NCBI GenBank assembly: GCA_028678885.1
Contig: JAJRCP010000023.1
Location: 1-6,739 of the forward strand
Length of the DNA stretch: 6,739 nt
Direction: 5' to 3'
Source of the DNA: Methanomicrobiales archaeon
Lineage (GTDB): Archaea; Halobacteriota; Methanomicrobia; Methanomicrobiales; JACTUA01
Part shown: positions 1 through 5,422 of the stretch, piece after piece
Layout of the letters: every line of letters begins with the position of its first letter
Position numbering within the stretch: the first letter of the stretch is position 1
Translations under genes and position numbers: made by a program
Notes under the pieces: model-generated
Told to the model about the DNA's origin: nothing
Database searches by the model: none
The model's input: only the letters and a program-made list of their open reading frames with translations

Positions 1-451
1 ATGGAGTCCCGAAAATAGTCATCCCCGCCATTGCCATCTTGGCACAGACCTCTGCCGAGAGGATGGCCACTGACGGTGAAGGAAGCGAGAGCAGGGCTCC
101 ATAGGAAAGAAGGCTCACGACAAATCCAAGACCTACCCCCCCCGTTCCCACCTGCCGATCTATGAGTGCCTGTATGCGTTTCTCACGGTTTCCCTGGGCC
201 ATCAGGGCATCCCCTAGGTCGAGAAGGCCGTCAAAATGGTGGAACCCGGAGAGGATGAGTACCAGCACAAGTGCGATCGCCCCTGCAAGAGCGGGATTCT
301 CAACCTTCCATACTGCAAGGGCAGCAATACCCCCGATCACGTATCCTGCAACGGGAAAGAGGTAGAGCCGGCGGGCGAATACAGAAAGGTCCTGCAGCTT
401 CCCAACAGGAATAATGGTGGCGAACTGGAGTAGTGCACGAAGAGAATTCAC
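1..451 (-). CDS. cobS: Adenosylcobinamide-GDP ribazoletransferase (cobalamin synthase), partial
   Basis: This is the first 150 codons of a membrane enzyme that joins adenosylcobinamide-GDP to alpha-ribazole (or its phosphate), the late step of nucleotide loop assembly. The gene runs off the left edge, so about 100 C-terminal residues of the usual ~250 are absent. The diagnostic signature is FHHFDGLLDLGDAL at residues 70-83, matching the CobS pattern HxDGLxDxxDG with acidic residues D74, D78 and D81. It is followed by the conserved RQVGTGGVG segment (99-107). Hydrophobic stretches near 35-48, 56-69 and 106-122 fit a polytopic membrane protein. The start is GTG at 451, giving MNSLRALLQF, with the typical FATIIPVG motif just inside. 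The GTG overlaps the cobZ stop as GTGA and has no clear Shine-Dalgarno, so translational coupling to cobZ is likely. The usual glycine after the third Asp is Ala here, which is minor. Family assignment is firm. Confidence 0.93.
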   Translation of the reverse strand, partial: MNSLRALLQFATIIPVGKLQDLSVFARRLYLFPVAGYVIGGIAALAVWKVENPALAGAIALVLVLILSGFHHFDGLLDLGDALMAQGNREKRIQALIDRQVGTGGVGLGFVVSLLSYGALLSLPSPSVAILSAEVCAKMAMAGMTIFGTP

Positions 452-882
452 AGGCATTCACTGTAGAACCGAGAGGTACATCCAGCGATCAGGCCGGCGA
501 CTGCATCATCCAAGAACGGCCCGAGCCGGGAGAGTATCCCCGGTTTCTTCTGGTCATAGCGAGTGAACTCAAATCGTGCGCAGGTCCCGCCAATATACTC
601 TGCAATGGCCATACCGAGTATCTCATCAGAAAGCAGAAATACCGGATCATCTGCAATCTCGGAATCTCTCCTTTTTCTGCAGAGTTCGTCCTCAAGGAGC
701 ATGGCCCCGATCAAGAGAGAGGAAATGTTGGGATCCTGAAACGCCTTGTGGATCTTAGCGGCGATCATTCCTTCTGCATCGGAAGAGGAGAGACCGTGAG
801 GAACGTACAAGGCCATGGCTGCCTCCAGGATTCCTCCCATCTCCACACCCCGTGCTTCTAGCCGTTTTTCCACCTCAAACAT
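448..882 (-). CDS. cobZ: Alpha-ribazole-5'-phosphate phosphatase, CobZ type (PgpA-like fold)
   Basis: This 144-residue protein resembles phosphatidylglycerophosphatase A. Visible landmarks in PgpA order are SDEILG (85-90), the FEFTRYDQKKPGIL block (104-117, like the family's FDxxKPxP) and LDDAVAGLIAG (124-134). D86, E87, D110, D125 and D126 are likely metal or catalytic residues. CobZ of Methanosarcina mazei was shown to be the archaeal replacement for the CobC phosphatase, removing the 5'-phosphate of alpha-ribazole phosphate or of adenosylcobalamin phosphate. The direct 4-nt overlap with cobS and the divergent cobT-like gene strongly favour this role over lipid phosphate hydrolysis. The ATG at 882 is preceded by a TATA-like element about 32 nt upstream and no Shine-Dalgarno, so a nearly leaderless mRNA is likely. 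The alternative is a generic PgpA-family phosphatase. Confidence 0.87.
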   Translation of the reverse strand: MFEVEKRLEARGVEMGGILEAAMALYVPHGLSSSDAEGMIAAKIHKAFQDPNISSLLIGAMLLEDELCRKRRDSEIADDPVFLLSDEILGMAIAEYIGGTCARFEFTRYDQKKPGILSRLGPFLDDAVAGLIAGCTSRFYSECL

Positions 883-890
883 GATGTAAG

Positions 891-899
891 TTATTTTTA
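891..899 (+). promoter_or_regulatory. TATA-like element for the cobT-like gene
   Basis: The AT-rich stretch TTATTTTTA has its centre about 31 nt before the ATG at 926. That predicts a transcription start near 921 and a leader of about 5 nt. It lies within 20 nt of the oppositely directed cobZ box, so both promoters sit in the same 43-nt gap. This is inferred from composition and spacing. Confidence 0.45.
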
Positions 900-910
900 A
901 TGCCCGCCTT

Positions 911-917
911 CATATAG
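911..917 (-). promoter_or_regulatory. TATA-like element for cobZ-cobS
   Basis: Read on the minus strand the motif is CTATATG. Its centre lies about 32 nt upstream of the cobZ ATG at 882. Archaeal transcription starts about 25-27 nt after the TATA centre, which would give a leader of only about 6 nt and fits the missing Shine-Dalgarno. This is inferred from sequence and spacing only. Confidence 0.45.
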
Positions 918-925
918 AGATCGCT

Positions 926-1936
926 ATGCCTTTTCGCTGCGATCTTCCTCCCACCGATTTTACTCGGCCGATATTTTCCATTATTCTAGGGAATACTCTT
1001 CTTTCCACGCTCCCCGGTATCTCTGGGGCTGGTCCCACACCGAAAAAGACTTTATTTACCCCCAACCTGGATTCAGAGCTCGTGCTAAACGGCTCTATCC
1101 AGAGCCAGCCATCGAAGCCCAACACACCCACTGGCTGTCCCACACCAGCAACCATCACCCGTGCCATGATGGAACTCATGGATCTCACCCCTCTCTTCAT
1201 TAATGCAGGGCTCGTCAACCCTCCGGTCATTCCCTGCCTAGACGTGTATGGGGTGCCGGGGAGGGACCCCCGTACACAGGACGCAGTTCCAAAGGCAGAG
1301 GAGCTGTATGAAAGAGGGTATTGGGTGGGTAGATACTTCTCCCGATGCGGTGATCTGCTGGTTCTCGGGGAATGCGTTCCGGGTGGAACGACTACGGCCC
1401 TCTGCGTCCTGCGGGCTCTGGGATACAAAGCCCAAGTGAGCAGTAGTTTTATCACCAATCCCCTTCATCTCAAGCAGGAGGTCTGCGACATGGTTGTGGC
1501 GAGAATCGGACGGGAAGGGATCACAAACCCTCTAGATATCGTCCGTTATGCAGGGGATCCCATGCTCGCGGTCGCACCCGGTATTGTGCAGGGTTTTCAA
1601 GGACAGGTAATGCTTGCAGGAGGAACTCAGATGCTCGCGGTCTCGGCCGTTCTCTCTAAGATGGGTGTCTCTCTTCCTTCTATTGGTACCACCGAGTATG
1701 TCAAGGGAGACCCAAGCGCCAGTTTCGAGAAAACTGCCCGAGAAATAGGAGTGCAGGCCTATTATATCGATCCCGACTTTGGAGACCTGGGGCATACGGG
1801 TCTTGCCCGCTACTGTATCGGAGAAGTGAAGGAGGGAATGGGGGCTGGAGGAGCGATGATACTTGCCTGTATGCTCGGGTTTGGACCGGAGGAGATCCGG
1901 GGGAAGATATTCCAAGTGGTCCAGGCGTTCAGCTGA
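926..1936 (+). CDS. cobT: Archaeal nicotinate-nucleotide--dimethylbenzimidazole phosphoribosyltransferase-like protein (UPF0284 / CobT family)
   Basis: This 336-residue cytoplasmic protein belongs to the archaeal CobT-like group, annotated as UPF0284 or TIGR00303. CobT enzymes transfer phosphoribose from nicotinate mononucleotide to the lower-ligand base, giving alpha-ribazole phosphate or an analogue. Family landmarks are LPGISGAGPTP (29-39), GECVPGGTTTALCVL (148-162, in the place of the bacterial GEMGIGNTT loop), AGGTQMLAV (231-239), GTTEYVKGD (254-262), and KEGMGAGGA (302-310). In the last, E303 lines up by eye with the catalytic Glu of bacterial CobT (GEGTGA). The ATG at 926 is the only in-frame ATG before the conserved region. 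It adds perhaps 8-10 residues beyond the usual N-terminus and has no Shine-Dalgarno, matching a leaderless start. Facing cobZ-cobS supports a role in cobalamin synthesis. The exact base used cannot be read; methanogens often use 5-hydroxybenzimidazole. Confidence 0.88.
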   Translation: MPFRCDLPPTDFTRPIFSIILGNTLLSTLPGISGAGPTPKKTLFTPNLDSELVLNGSIQSQPSKPNTPTGCPTPATITRAMMELMDLTPLFINAGLVNPPVIPCLDVYGVPGRDPRTQDAVPKAEELYERGYWVGRYFSRCGDLLVLGECVPGGTTTALCVLRALGYKAQVSSSFITNPLHLKQEVCDMVVARIGREGITNPLDIVRYAGDPMLAVAPGIVQGFQGQVMLAGGTQMLAVSAVLSKMGVSLPSIGTTEYVKGDPSASFEKTAREIGVQAYYIDPDFGDLGHTGLARYCIGEVKEGMGAGGAMILACMLGFGPEEIRGKIFQVVQAFS

Positions 1937-1938
1937 AC
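1927..1938. repeat. Perfect 12-bp palindrome over the cobT stop codon
   Basis: GTTCAGCTGAAC is identical to its reverse complement. It contains the TGA stop of the cobT-like gene and lies about 36 nt before the guaAA ATG, just upstream of the TATA-like CTATAG at 1945-1950. It could be an operator half-site pair for a dimeric regulator of guaAA, or it could be chance. There is no following T-run, so it is not a classical terminator. Confidence 0.3.
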
Positions 1939-1973
1939 AAAGGGCTATAGCAGAAAACATCCCATGTATACTG

Positions 1974-2528
1974 ATGCGTCCTCTGTATGTGGTTAATAAC
2001 TACGGTCAGTTCAACCACCTGATTGCACGCACACTGCGGGATATTGGGATAGCTGCAGAGATAGTCTCCAATGAAGTTCCGCCAGAACATATGGCACAGG
2101 GATGTCGGGGGATTATCCTTGGCGGTGGGCCCACGATGGATAGATCCGGAATGTGTCCTCAGTACCTTGACCTGGGTCTCCCTGTGCTTGGAATATGCCT
2201 CGGATTCCAGATCATCGCAATCACTCGGGGGGGAGCGGTACGCAAGGGAAGAGCGGGCGGGTATGGTCTTGTAGAGGTGCAGATCGATGAGCACAATGAT
2301 ATCCTGGAGGGATATGCGGATCATATCCGTGTCTGGGCATCCCATGCAGATGAAGTAAGCCTGGCACCGGAAGGGTTCCGGGTTCTCGCGCATTCGGATA
2401 TTTCCCAAATAGAAGCCATTGGAAATGAAACTAAACATATCTATGGTGTCCAGTGGCATCCTGAAGTGAGTCATACCGAAAATGGCCGCCTAGTTTTTGA
2501 AAATTTTAACCGTATATGTCAGAGATAG
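1974..2528 (+). CDS. guaAA: GMP synthetase, glutamine amidotransferase subunit A
   Basis: This is the stand-alone class I glutaminase subunit of archaeal two-subunit GMP synthetase. It hydrolyses glutamine and passes ammonia to the ATP-pyrophosphatase subunit (GuaAB), which aminates XMP to GMP. The protein has 184 residues, the normal length for the family. The nucleophile is C75 in GICLGFQ (73-79); H162 and E164 in QWHPE complete the triad. GGGP (50-53), WASHADEV (121-128) and AHSDISQIEA (139-148) are typical of GuaA rather than other amidotransferases. The ATG at 1974 gives MRPLYVVNNYGQ, close to known starts. The reading frame is open further back into cobT, but that part does not resemble the family. 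The gap to cobT is 37 nt with only a weak TATA-like CTATAG (1945-1950). The partner subunit gene is not in the window. The 3' end overlaps the next gene by 13 nt. Confidence 0.94.
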   Translation: MRPLYVVNNYGQFNHLIARTLRDIGIAAEIVSNEVPPEHMAQGCRGIILGGGPTMDRSGMCPQYLDLGLPVLGICLGFQIIAITRGGAVRKGRAGGYGLVEVQIDEHNDILEGYADHIRVWASHADEVSLAPEGFRVLAHSDISQIEAIGNETKHIYGVQWHPEVSHTENGRLVFENFNRICQR

Positions 2529-3049
2529 ATAGGATCGCACAACAGATCCAGAAGATCGGATTCCAGTGTCAGCGGTGCGGAGACTGCTGTCGGGGAGGAG
2601 ATGTCTGGGTGATGATATATCCCACCGAGATCCGGGCGATCATGGAGTTGACGAGTTCTTCCTGGGAATGCGTCGCAGAACCCTATCCAGAACAAGTTCC
2701 TCTCCCTTCCGGGCAGGTATGCACTTTCGAATGGGCATTAAAGAAGAAAGGGGATCGATGCATTTTCCTGGAAACGAACTGCTGCCAGATTTATCTATCC
2801 CGTCCTTGGATCTGCAGAACCTATCCGTTCCTGTTATTCGAGGAGAGGCTCTTCCATGAGAATTGCCCTGGCCTTGGAAAAGAGATAGGAAAAGCGGAGG
2901 CCTTCGCCCTTTCCCGTAATCTTATCAACCGCAGGGAGACAGAAAGGAAGGAGGAAGCACGGGTCCGTGAACACGGAAAACATCTGGAACGGGTCAAGGG
3001 AAGGCGGATCTTGATAGACGGTGAGGGAGTGAAGATCCTCTGTGAATGA
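2516..3049 (+). CDS. YkgJ-family cysteine-cluster protein (putative zinc or iron-sulfur binding)
   Basis: This 177-residue protein shows the cysteine arrangement of the YkgJ/CxxCxxCC family. CQRCGDCC (C18, C21, C24, C25) comes first, then C82, C89 and C90, then the RPWICRTYPF motif with C100, and a late C117. The family is thought to bind an Fe-S cluster or zinc through these residues, but no general reaction is established. The region 120-163 is rich in charged residues (RRETERKEEARVREHGK, 139-155) and probably forms a long helix. The last 15 or so residues may form a small strand pair. The ATG at 2516 lies inside the end of guaAA and there is no Shine-Dalgarno, which points to translational coupling. 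No signal peptide or membrane segment is visible, so the protein should be cytoplasmic. Family is clear, function unknown. Confidence 0.85.
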   Translation: MSEIDRIAQQIQKIGFQCQRCGDCCRGGDVWVMIYPTEIRAIMELTSSSWECVAEPYPEQVPLPSGQVCTFEWALKKKGDRCIFLETNCCQIYLSRPWICRTYPFLLFEERLFHENCPGLGKEIGKAEAFALSRNLINRRETERKEEARVREHGKHLERVKGRRILIDGEGVKILCE

Positions 3050-4250
3050 AATCCGCATTGTTGGTACCGCCCATGTCTCGCAAAAAAGTGTGGATGAAGT
3101 CAGAACGGCAATCGCCGATTTTAGGCCCACCGTCATCGCTGTCGAGCTGGACGAGCTTCGCTTTCGCGCCCTGAAAGAGCGAGAAGAGACCCCGGAGATC
3201 TCCGAGGTCCTTCGTTCGGGAAATTTCACCCAGATGCTCATCCAGTGGACTCTTTCCTATCTGCAGCGGAAAATAGGGATGGATGTGGGTGTGGAGCCAG
3301 GCGCAGACATGAAAGCGGCTATCGAGGAAGCAGAGCGGGAACACCTCCCTGTCGCTCTAGTGGACCGGGATATCCGGATCACTCTATCGCGGTTCTGGAA
3401 GGGAATGGGTCTGCGGGAAAAACTCCGCCTGATTTACGCGCTCTCAGTCTCCCTTTTCTCCGGAGAGGAGGAATCAATCGATATCGATGCACTCACCCGG
3501 GAGGATATGGTTACCGTTGCCATCGAGGAGTTCCGAAAGTTCTCCCCTCGGGGTGCGGAAGCCCTCATCGATGAACGGGATGCCTACATCGCGAGCCGCC
3601 TTCTTCATCTCAGAATGCAGAATGAACGTGTACTTGCGGTGGTCGGAGCGGGACACGTCAGAGGGGTTAAAAGATATCTGGAAGACCCTGCTCATATCCC
3701 GCCTCCACCCGAGCTTACCGGGCAACCGCGCTCCTTTCCCTATGGAAAGATCTTTGGTGCGATTGTTCTCGGACTTTTCGTCCTCCTGATTCTTGCCATT
3801 GCGTTCTCCGGCCTGGGCATGGAGACTCTCCTACAGGCCTTCATGTACTGGATTGTGATCCACGGGATTCTTTCTGCAGGCTGTGCTCTTCTCGCGGGTG
3901 GACATCCGCTGTCTGCCCTCACTGCTTTCGGTGTTTCTTGGCTTACCGCGTTGAACCCCCTGGTCGCGGCCGGCTGGTTTGCTGCCATCACCGAAGCCAA
4001 GATCCGGAAACCATCTGCTGCTGATTTTCGTGCGATTATCCATGCAGAGGATTTCAGCGAGATGCGAAAGATCCCCCTCTTCCGGGTCGTGCTTGTCGCC
4101 GCACTCACGAATGTGGGAAGTACAATCGCCACCTTTGCTTATTATCTCACGGTCCTTCCGCTACTGCATATCGATCCCGGTATCGTCATCGTCCAAGGGT
4201 TCGGGAACCTCTGGCATTGGCTGCAGGGACTTTTTGGCGTCATGCTATGA
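3042..4250 (+). CDS. TraB/PrgY-family membrane protein
   Basis: This 402-residue protein has an N-terminal TraB domain and a C-terminal membrane region. Domain signatures are GTAHVS (8-13, H11), VELDELR (34-40), VDRD (107-110), ERDAYIASRL (178-187) and VVGAGHVRGV (200-209, H205). The two GxxH elements and the acidic residues are the likely metal-binding or catalytic set of the Tiki/TraB/EreA-like hydrolase superfamily. Bacterial PrgY/TraB reduces peptide pheromone activity. The archaeal substrate is unknown, and pheromone control should not be assumed. Hydrophobic segments at about 236-256, 262-286, 289-317 and 345-375 suggest four or more membrane spans, with the domain at the N-terminal side. 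The start is GTG at 3042, overlapping the upstream stop by 8 nt. It was chosen because GTAHVS normally lies within the first 15 residues and no in-frame ATG precedes it. A GAGGGA stretch at 3023-3028 is too distant to be a good ribosome site. Confidence 0.88.
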   Translation: MNEIRIVGTAHVSQKSVDEVRTAIADFRPTVIAVELDELRFRALKEREETPEISEVLRSGNFTQMLIQWTLSYLQRKIGMDVGVEPGADMKAAIEEAEREHLPVALVDRDIRITLSRFWKGMGLREKLRLIYALSVSLFSGEEESIDIDALTREDMVTVAIEEFRKFSPRGAEALIDERDAYIASRLLHLRMQNERVLAVVGAGHVRGVKRYLEDPAHIPPPPELTGQPRSFPYGKIFGAIVLGLFVLLILAIAFSGLGMETLLQAFMYWIVIHGILSAGCALLAGGHPLSALTAFGVSWLTALNPLVAAGWFAAITEAKIRKPSAADFRAIIHAEDFSEMRKIPLFRVVLVAALTNVGSTIATFAYYLTVLPLLHIDPGIVIVQGFGNLWHWLQGLFGVML

Positions 4251-4262
4251 AAGGCAGAATCC

Positions 4263-4267
4263 ATATA
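4263..4267 (+). promoter_or_regulatory. Possible TATA-like element for the nitroreductase gene
   Basis: ATATA lies in the 34-nt gap after the TraB gene, centred 20 nt before ATG 4285 and 26 nt before ATG 4291. The second distance would fit a leaderless transcript starting at 4291. The motif is short and its sequence support is weak, so readthrough from the upstream genes remains possible. Confidence 0.25.
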
Positions 4268-4284
4268 CCCGTGAAGTGCAGAGT

Positions 4285-4797
4285 ATGGTCATGAATATTG
4301 GCATCACCGTGATCAAATCCCGAAGGAGTGTCCGTTCTTACCGTGATGCGACCATCTCCGAAGAGATCATCCATGACGCTCTGGATTGTGCAGCACTAGC
4401 ACCTACGGCACTAAACGCCCAGCCATGGCTCATCGGTACTGTCAGGGAGAAGGAGATGCTCCGGAAAATTGCCGACCTTGCGGACTATGGAAAATTTATT
4501 GCCACGGCACCGGTTTGTTTCGCGATATTCGGGAAAAGGGATGAGAAGTATTATCTGGAGGACTGCTCTGCCGCAACCACCCAGTTGATACTGGGTCTCT
4601 GGGCATATGGCGTCGGCTCCTGCTGGGTAGCCGGTGACAAGAAGGGCTACGCGGAAGAGGTTCGAAAGCTACTGGGGATCCCGAAGACTTATACGCTCAT
4701 CTCCCTGGTTCCTGCAGGGTATCCCGCGGAGGTACCAACGATACAAAAGAAGAAAAGGGAGGAGATCCTGTTTTCCGAGCGGTTCTCCGCTCCTTGA
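4285..4797 (+). CDS. Nitroreductase-family FMN-dependent oxidoreductase
   Basis: This is a compact single-domain flavoprotein of 170 residues, within the 165-190 range of small archaeal nitroreductases. Members bind FMN, usually as homodimers, and reduce nitro compounds, quinones or unknown substrates with NAD(P)H or other donors. Visible landmarks are KSRRSVRSYRD (11-21, the FMN phosphate-binding RRSxRxY), APTALNAQPW (39-48, with N44 and Q46 near the flavin), DCSAATTQLILGLWAYGVGSCWVA (split as 93-98, 99-110 and 111-116) and LVPAGYPAE (141-149). ATG 4285 has a partial ribosome site (GAAGTG, 4273-4278) 6 nt upstream, while ATG 4291 has better spacing from a TATA-like box. Starting at 4291 would remove two residues only. 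The frame is open back to 3979, but that part overlaps TraB and is not real. The true substrate cannot be read from sequence. Confidence 0.88.
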   Translation: MVMNIGITVIKSRRSVRSYRDATISEEIIHDALDCAALAPTALNAQPWLIGTVREKEMLRKIADLADYGKFIATAPVCFAIFGKRDEKYYLEDCSAATTQLILGLWAYGVGSCWVAGDKKGYAEEVRKLLGIPKTYTLISLVPAGYPAEVPTIQKKKREEILFSERFSAP

Positions 4798-4866
4798 TAT
4801 GTTCCTGTTCTTCTAGGGAATTACATAAAAGACAATAAAGATAACGTCGAAATATACGGTGTCTAC

Positions 4867-4884
4867 CGAGCAGGATCTGCCTCG
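4867..4884. other. Imperfect hairpin in the nitroreductase-rhodanese intergenic region
   Basis: CGAGCAG and CTG-C-CTCG can pair as a 7-bp stem with a three-base GAT loop and a single bulged C. A pyrimidine stretch (ACCTTTTCC) follows. It lies about 70 nt after the nitroreductase stop, so it could be a weak terminator or part of an untranslated RNA. The 156-nt region 4798-4953 otherwise holds AT-rich stretches, including a TATA-like AAATATA near 4850-4855 and the rhodanese promoter, and no credible ORF. Confidence 0.25.
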
Positions 4885-4921
4885 ACCTTTTCCTGAGGGG
4901 GAATTATTCGGCCGGTAAAGT

Positions 4922-4931
4922 GTATTTATCA
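4922..4931 (+). promoter_or_regulatory. TATA-like promoter element for the rhodanese gene
   Basis: GTATTTATCA is preceded by the purine-rich GGTAAAG, which could act as a BRE. Its centre is about 27 nt upstream of ATG 4954. That places the predicted transcription start at or next to the start codon, as in a leaderless mRNA, and the ATG has no Shine-Dalgarno. Inferred from sequence and spacing. Confidence 0.5.
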
Positions 4932-4953
4932 TTAGAATACTTACACCTGAATT

Positions 4954-5310
4954 ATGGAGAGGAATGAGTCCCCAATCTGTCAGGAGTGCTCTCCTGATGA
5001 GCTCCTCCAGATCATAGAAAAGAACCGCAGAATATTAGGATGCATCATCATTGATGTCCGCACCCCCGATGAATACCATGCGGGTTGCATCGCAGGTGCA
5101 GAGAACATCGATTTTTCTGATCCTTCTTTCCGGGAGCGGTTGGGTAGGCTGGATAAAACGCGGATCTATGCCGTATATTGCCGACGAGGGATTCGCGCCT
5201 CACAGGTTATCCGGATCATGCGGGAGTCCGGATTCCACGAAGTGTATAGCCTGAAAGGCGGAATTGAACAATGGAAGGCAGCAGGTCTCCCTGTGGAGAG
5301 AGAAGTCTAA
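4954..5310 (+). CDS. Single-domain rhodanese-like protein
   Basis: This is a 118-residue rhodanese domain with a short N-terminal extension. Family landmarks are IIIDVRTPDEYHAGCIAGAENID (split as 31-44 and 45-53), YAVYCRRGIRAS (72-83) and the closing YSLKGGIEQWKAAGLPV (98-114). C76 in the CRRGIRAS loop is the expected persulfide-forming nucleophile, so sulfurtransferase activity is plausible. The loop CxxGxRA matches small GlpE/PspE-like rhodaneses rather than phosphatase-like Cdc25 forms, which have a longer loop. There is a CQEC pair (C9, C12) near the N-terminus that could bind metal or form a disulfide and is not part of the core fold. No signal peptide is visible, so the protein should be cytoplasmic. 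The gene appears to be transcribed alone: it has its own TATA-like box and a hairpin plus T-run follows. The sulfur acceptor is not known. Confidence 0.9.
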   Translation: MERNESPICQECSPDELLQIIEKNRRILGCIIIDVRTPDEYHAGCIAGAENIDFSDPSFRERLGRLDKTRIYAVYCRRGIRASQVIRIMRESGFHEVYSLKGGIEQWKAAGLPVEREV

Positions 5311-5336
5311 AGGAACAGTTGGTCTGGGAATACCGC

Positions 5337-5354
5337 GGAAGTGGCCTTCTTTTT
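5337..5354 (+). terminator. Possible terminator after the rhodanese gene
   Basis: GGAAG and CTTCT flank a four-base TGGC loop, giving a short stem of four pairs plus a G-U pair. The 3' arm runs directly into TTTTT (5350-5354). The stem is weak, but a T-run alone can be enough for archaeal termination. It lies 27 nt after the rhodanese stop. Confidence 0.35.
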
Positions 5355-5422
5355 ATGACTGCACCCTTTGAAGAGTAGCTACCAGTAATCCTTAACACCT
5401 CCCCCTTCAACGTACCGTACAG

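Noticed and set aside
162..433. Two short overlapping plus-strand open frames opposite cobS
   Set aside because: They are antisense to the conserved CobS segments FHHFDGLLDLGDAL and RQVGTGGVG and carry no domain signal of their own.
433..861. 142-codon open frame on the plus strand opposite cobZ
   Set aside because: The minus-strand frame has clear PgpA/CobZ motifs and couples to cobS, while this frame resembles no family.
883..925. Cobalamin riboswitch upstream of the cob genes
   Set aside because: The gap is only 43 nt, far too short for the known cobalamin riboswitch, and no B12-box-like sequence was seen.
910..1458. 182-codon open frame on the minus strand opposite the cobT-like gene
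   Set aside because: It lies entirely opposite a well-supported coding frame, has low-complexity Arg/Ser/Pro-rich content and shows no recognisable domain.
1863..1973. N-terminal extension of guaAA into the end of the cobT-like gene
   Set aside because: The extra residues do not resemble GuaAA, and ATG 1974 matches the usual family start.
1929..2474. 181-codon open frame on the minus strand opposite guaAA
   Set aside because: guaAA on the plus strand has a complete catalytic triad and normal length; the antisense frame has no family features.
3979..4284. N-terminal extension of the nitroreductase into the TraB gene
   Set aside because: The region codes for TraB membrane segments in its own frame, and the nitroreductase fold begins just after ATG 4285.
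5376..5383. Short palindrome GTAGCTAC upstream of the HPS-RraA gene
   Set aside because: Eight bases of symmetry are expected by chance, and the element is not at a position clearly related to a promoter.
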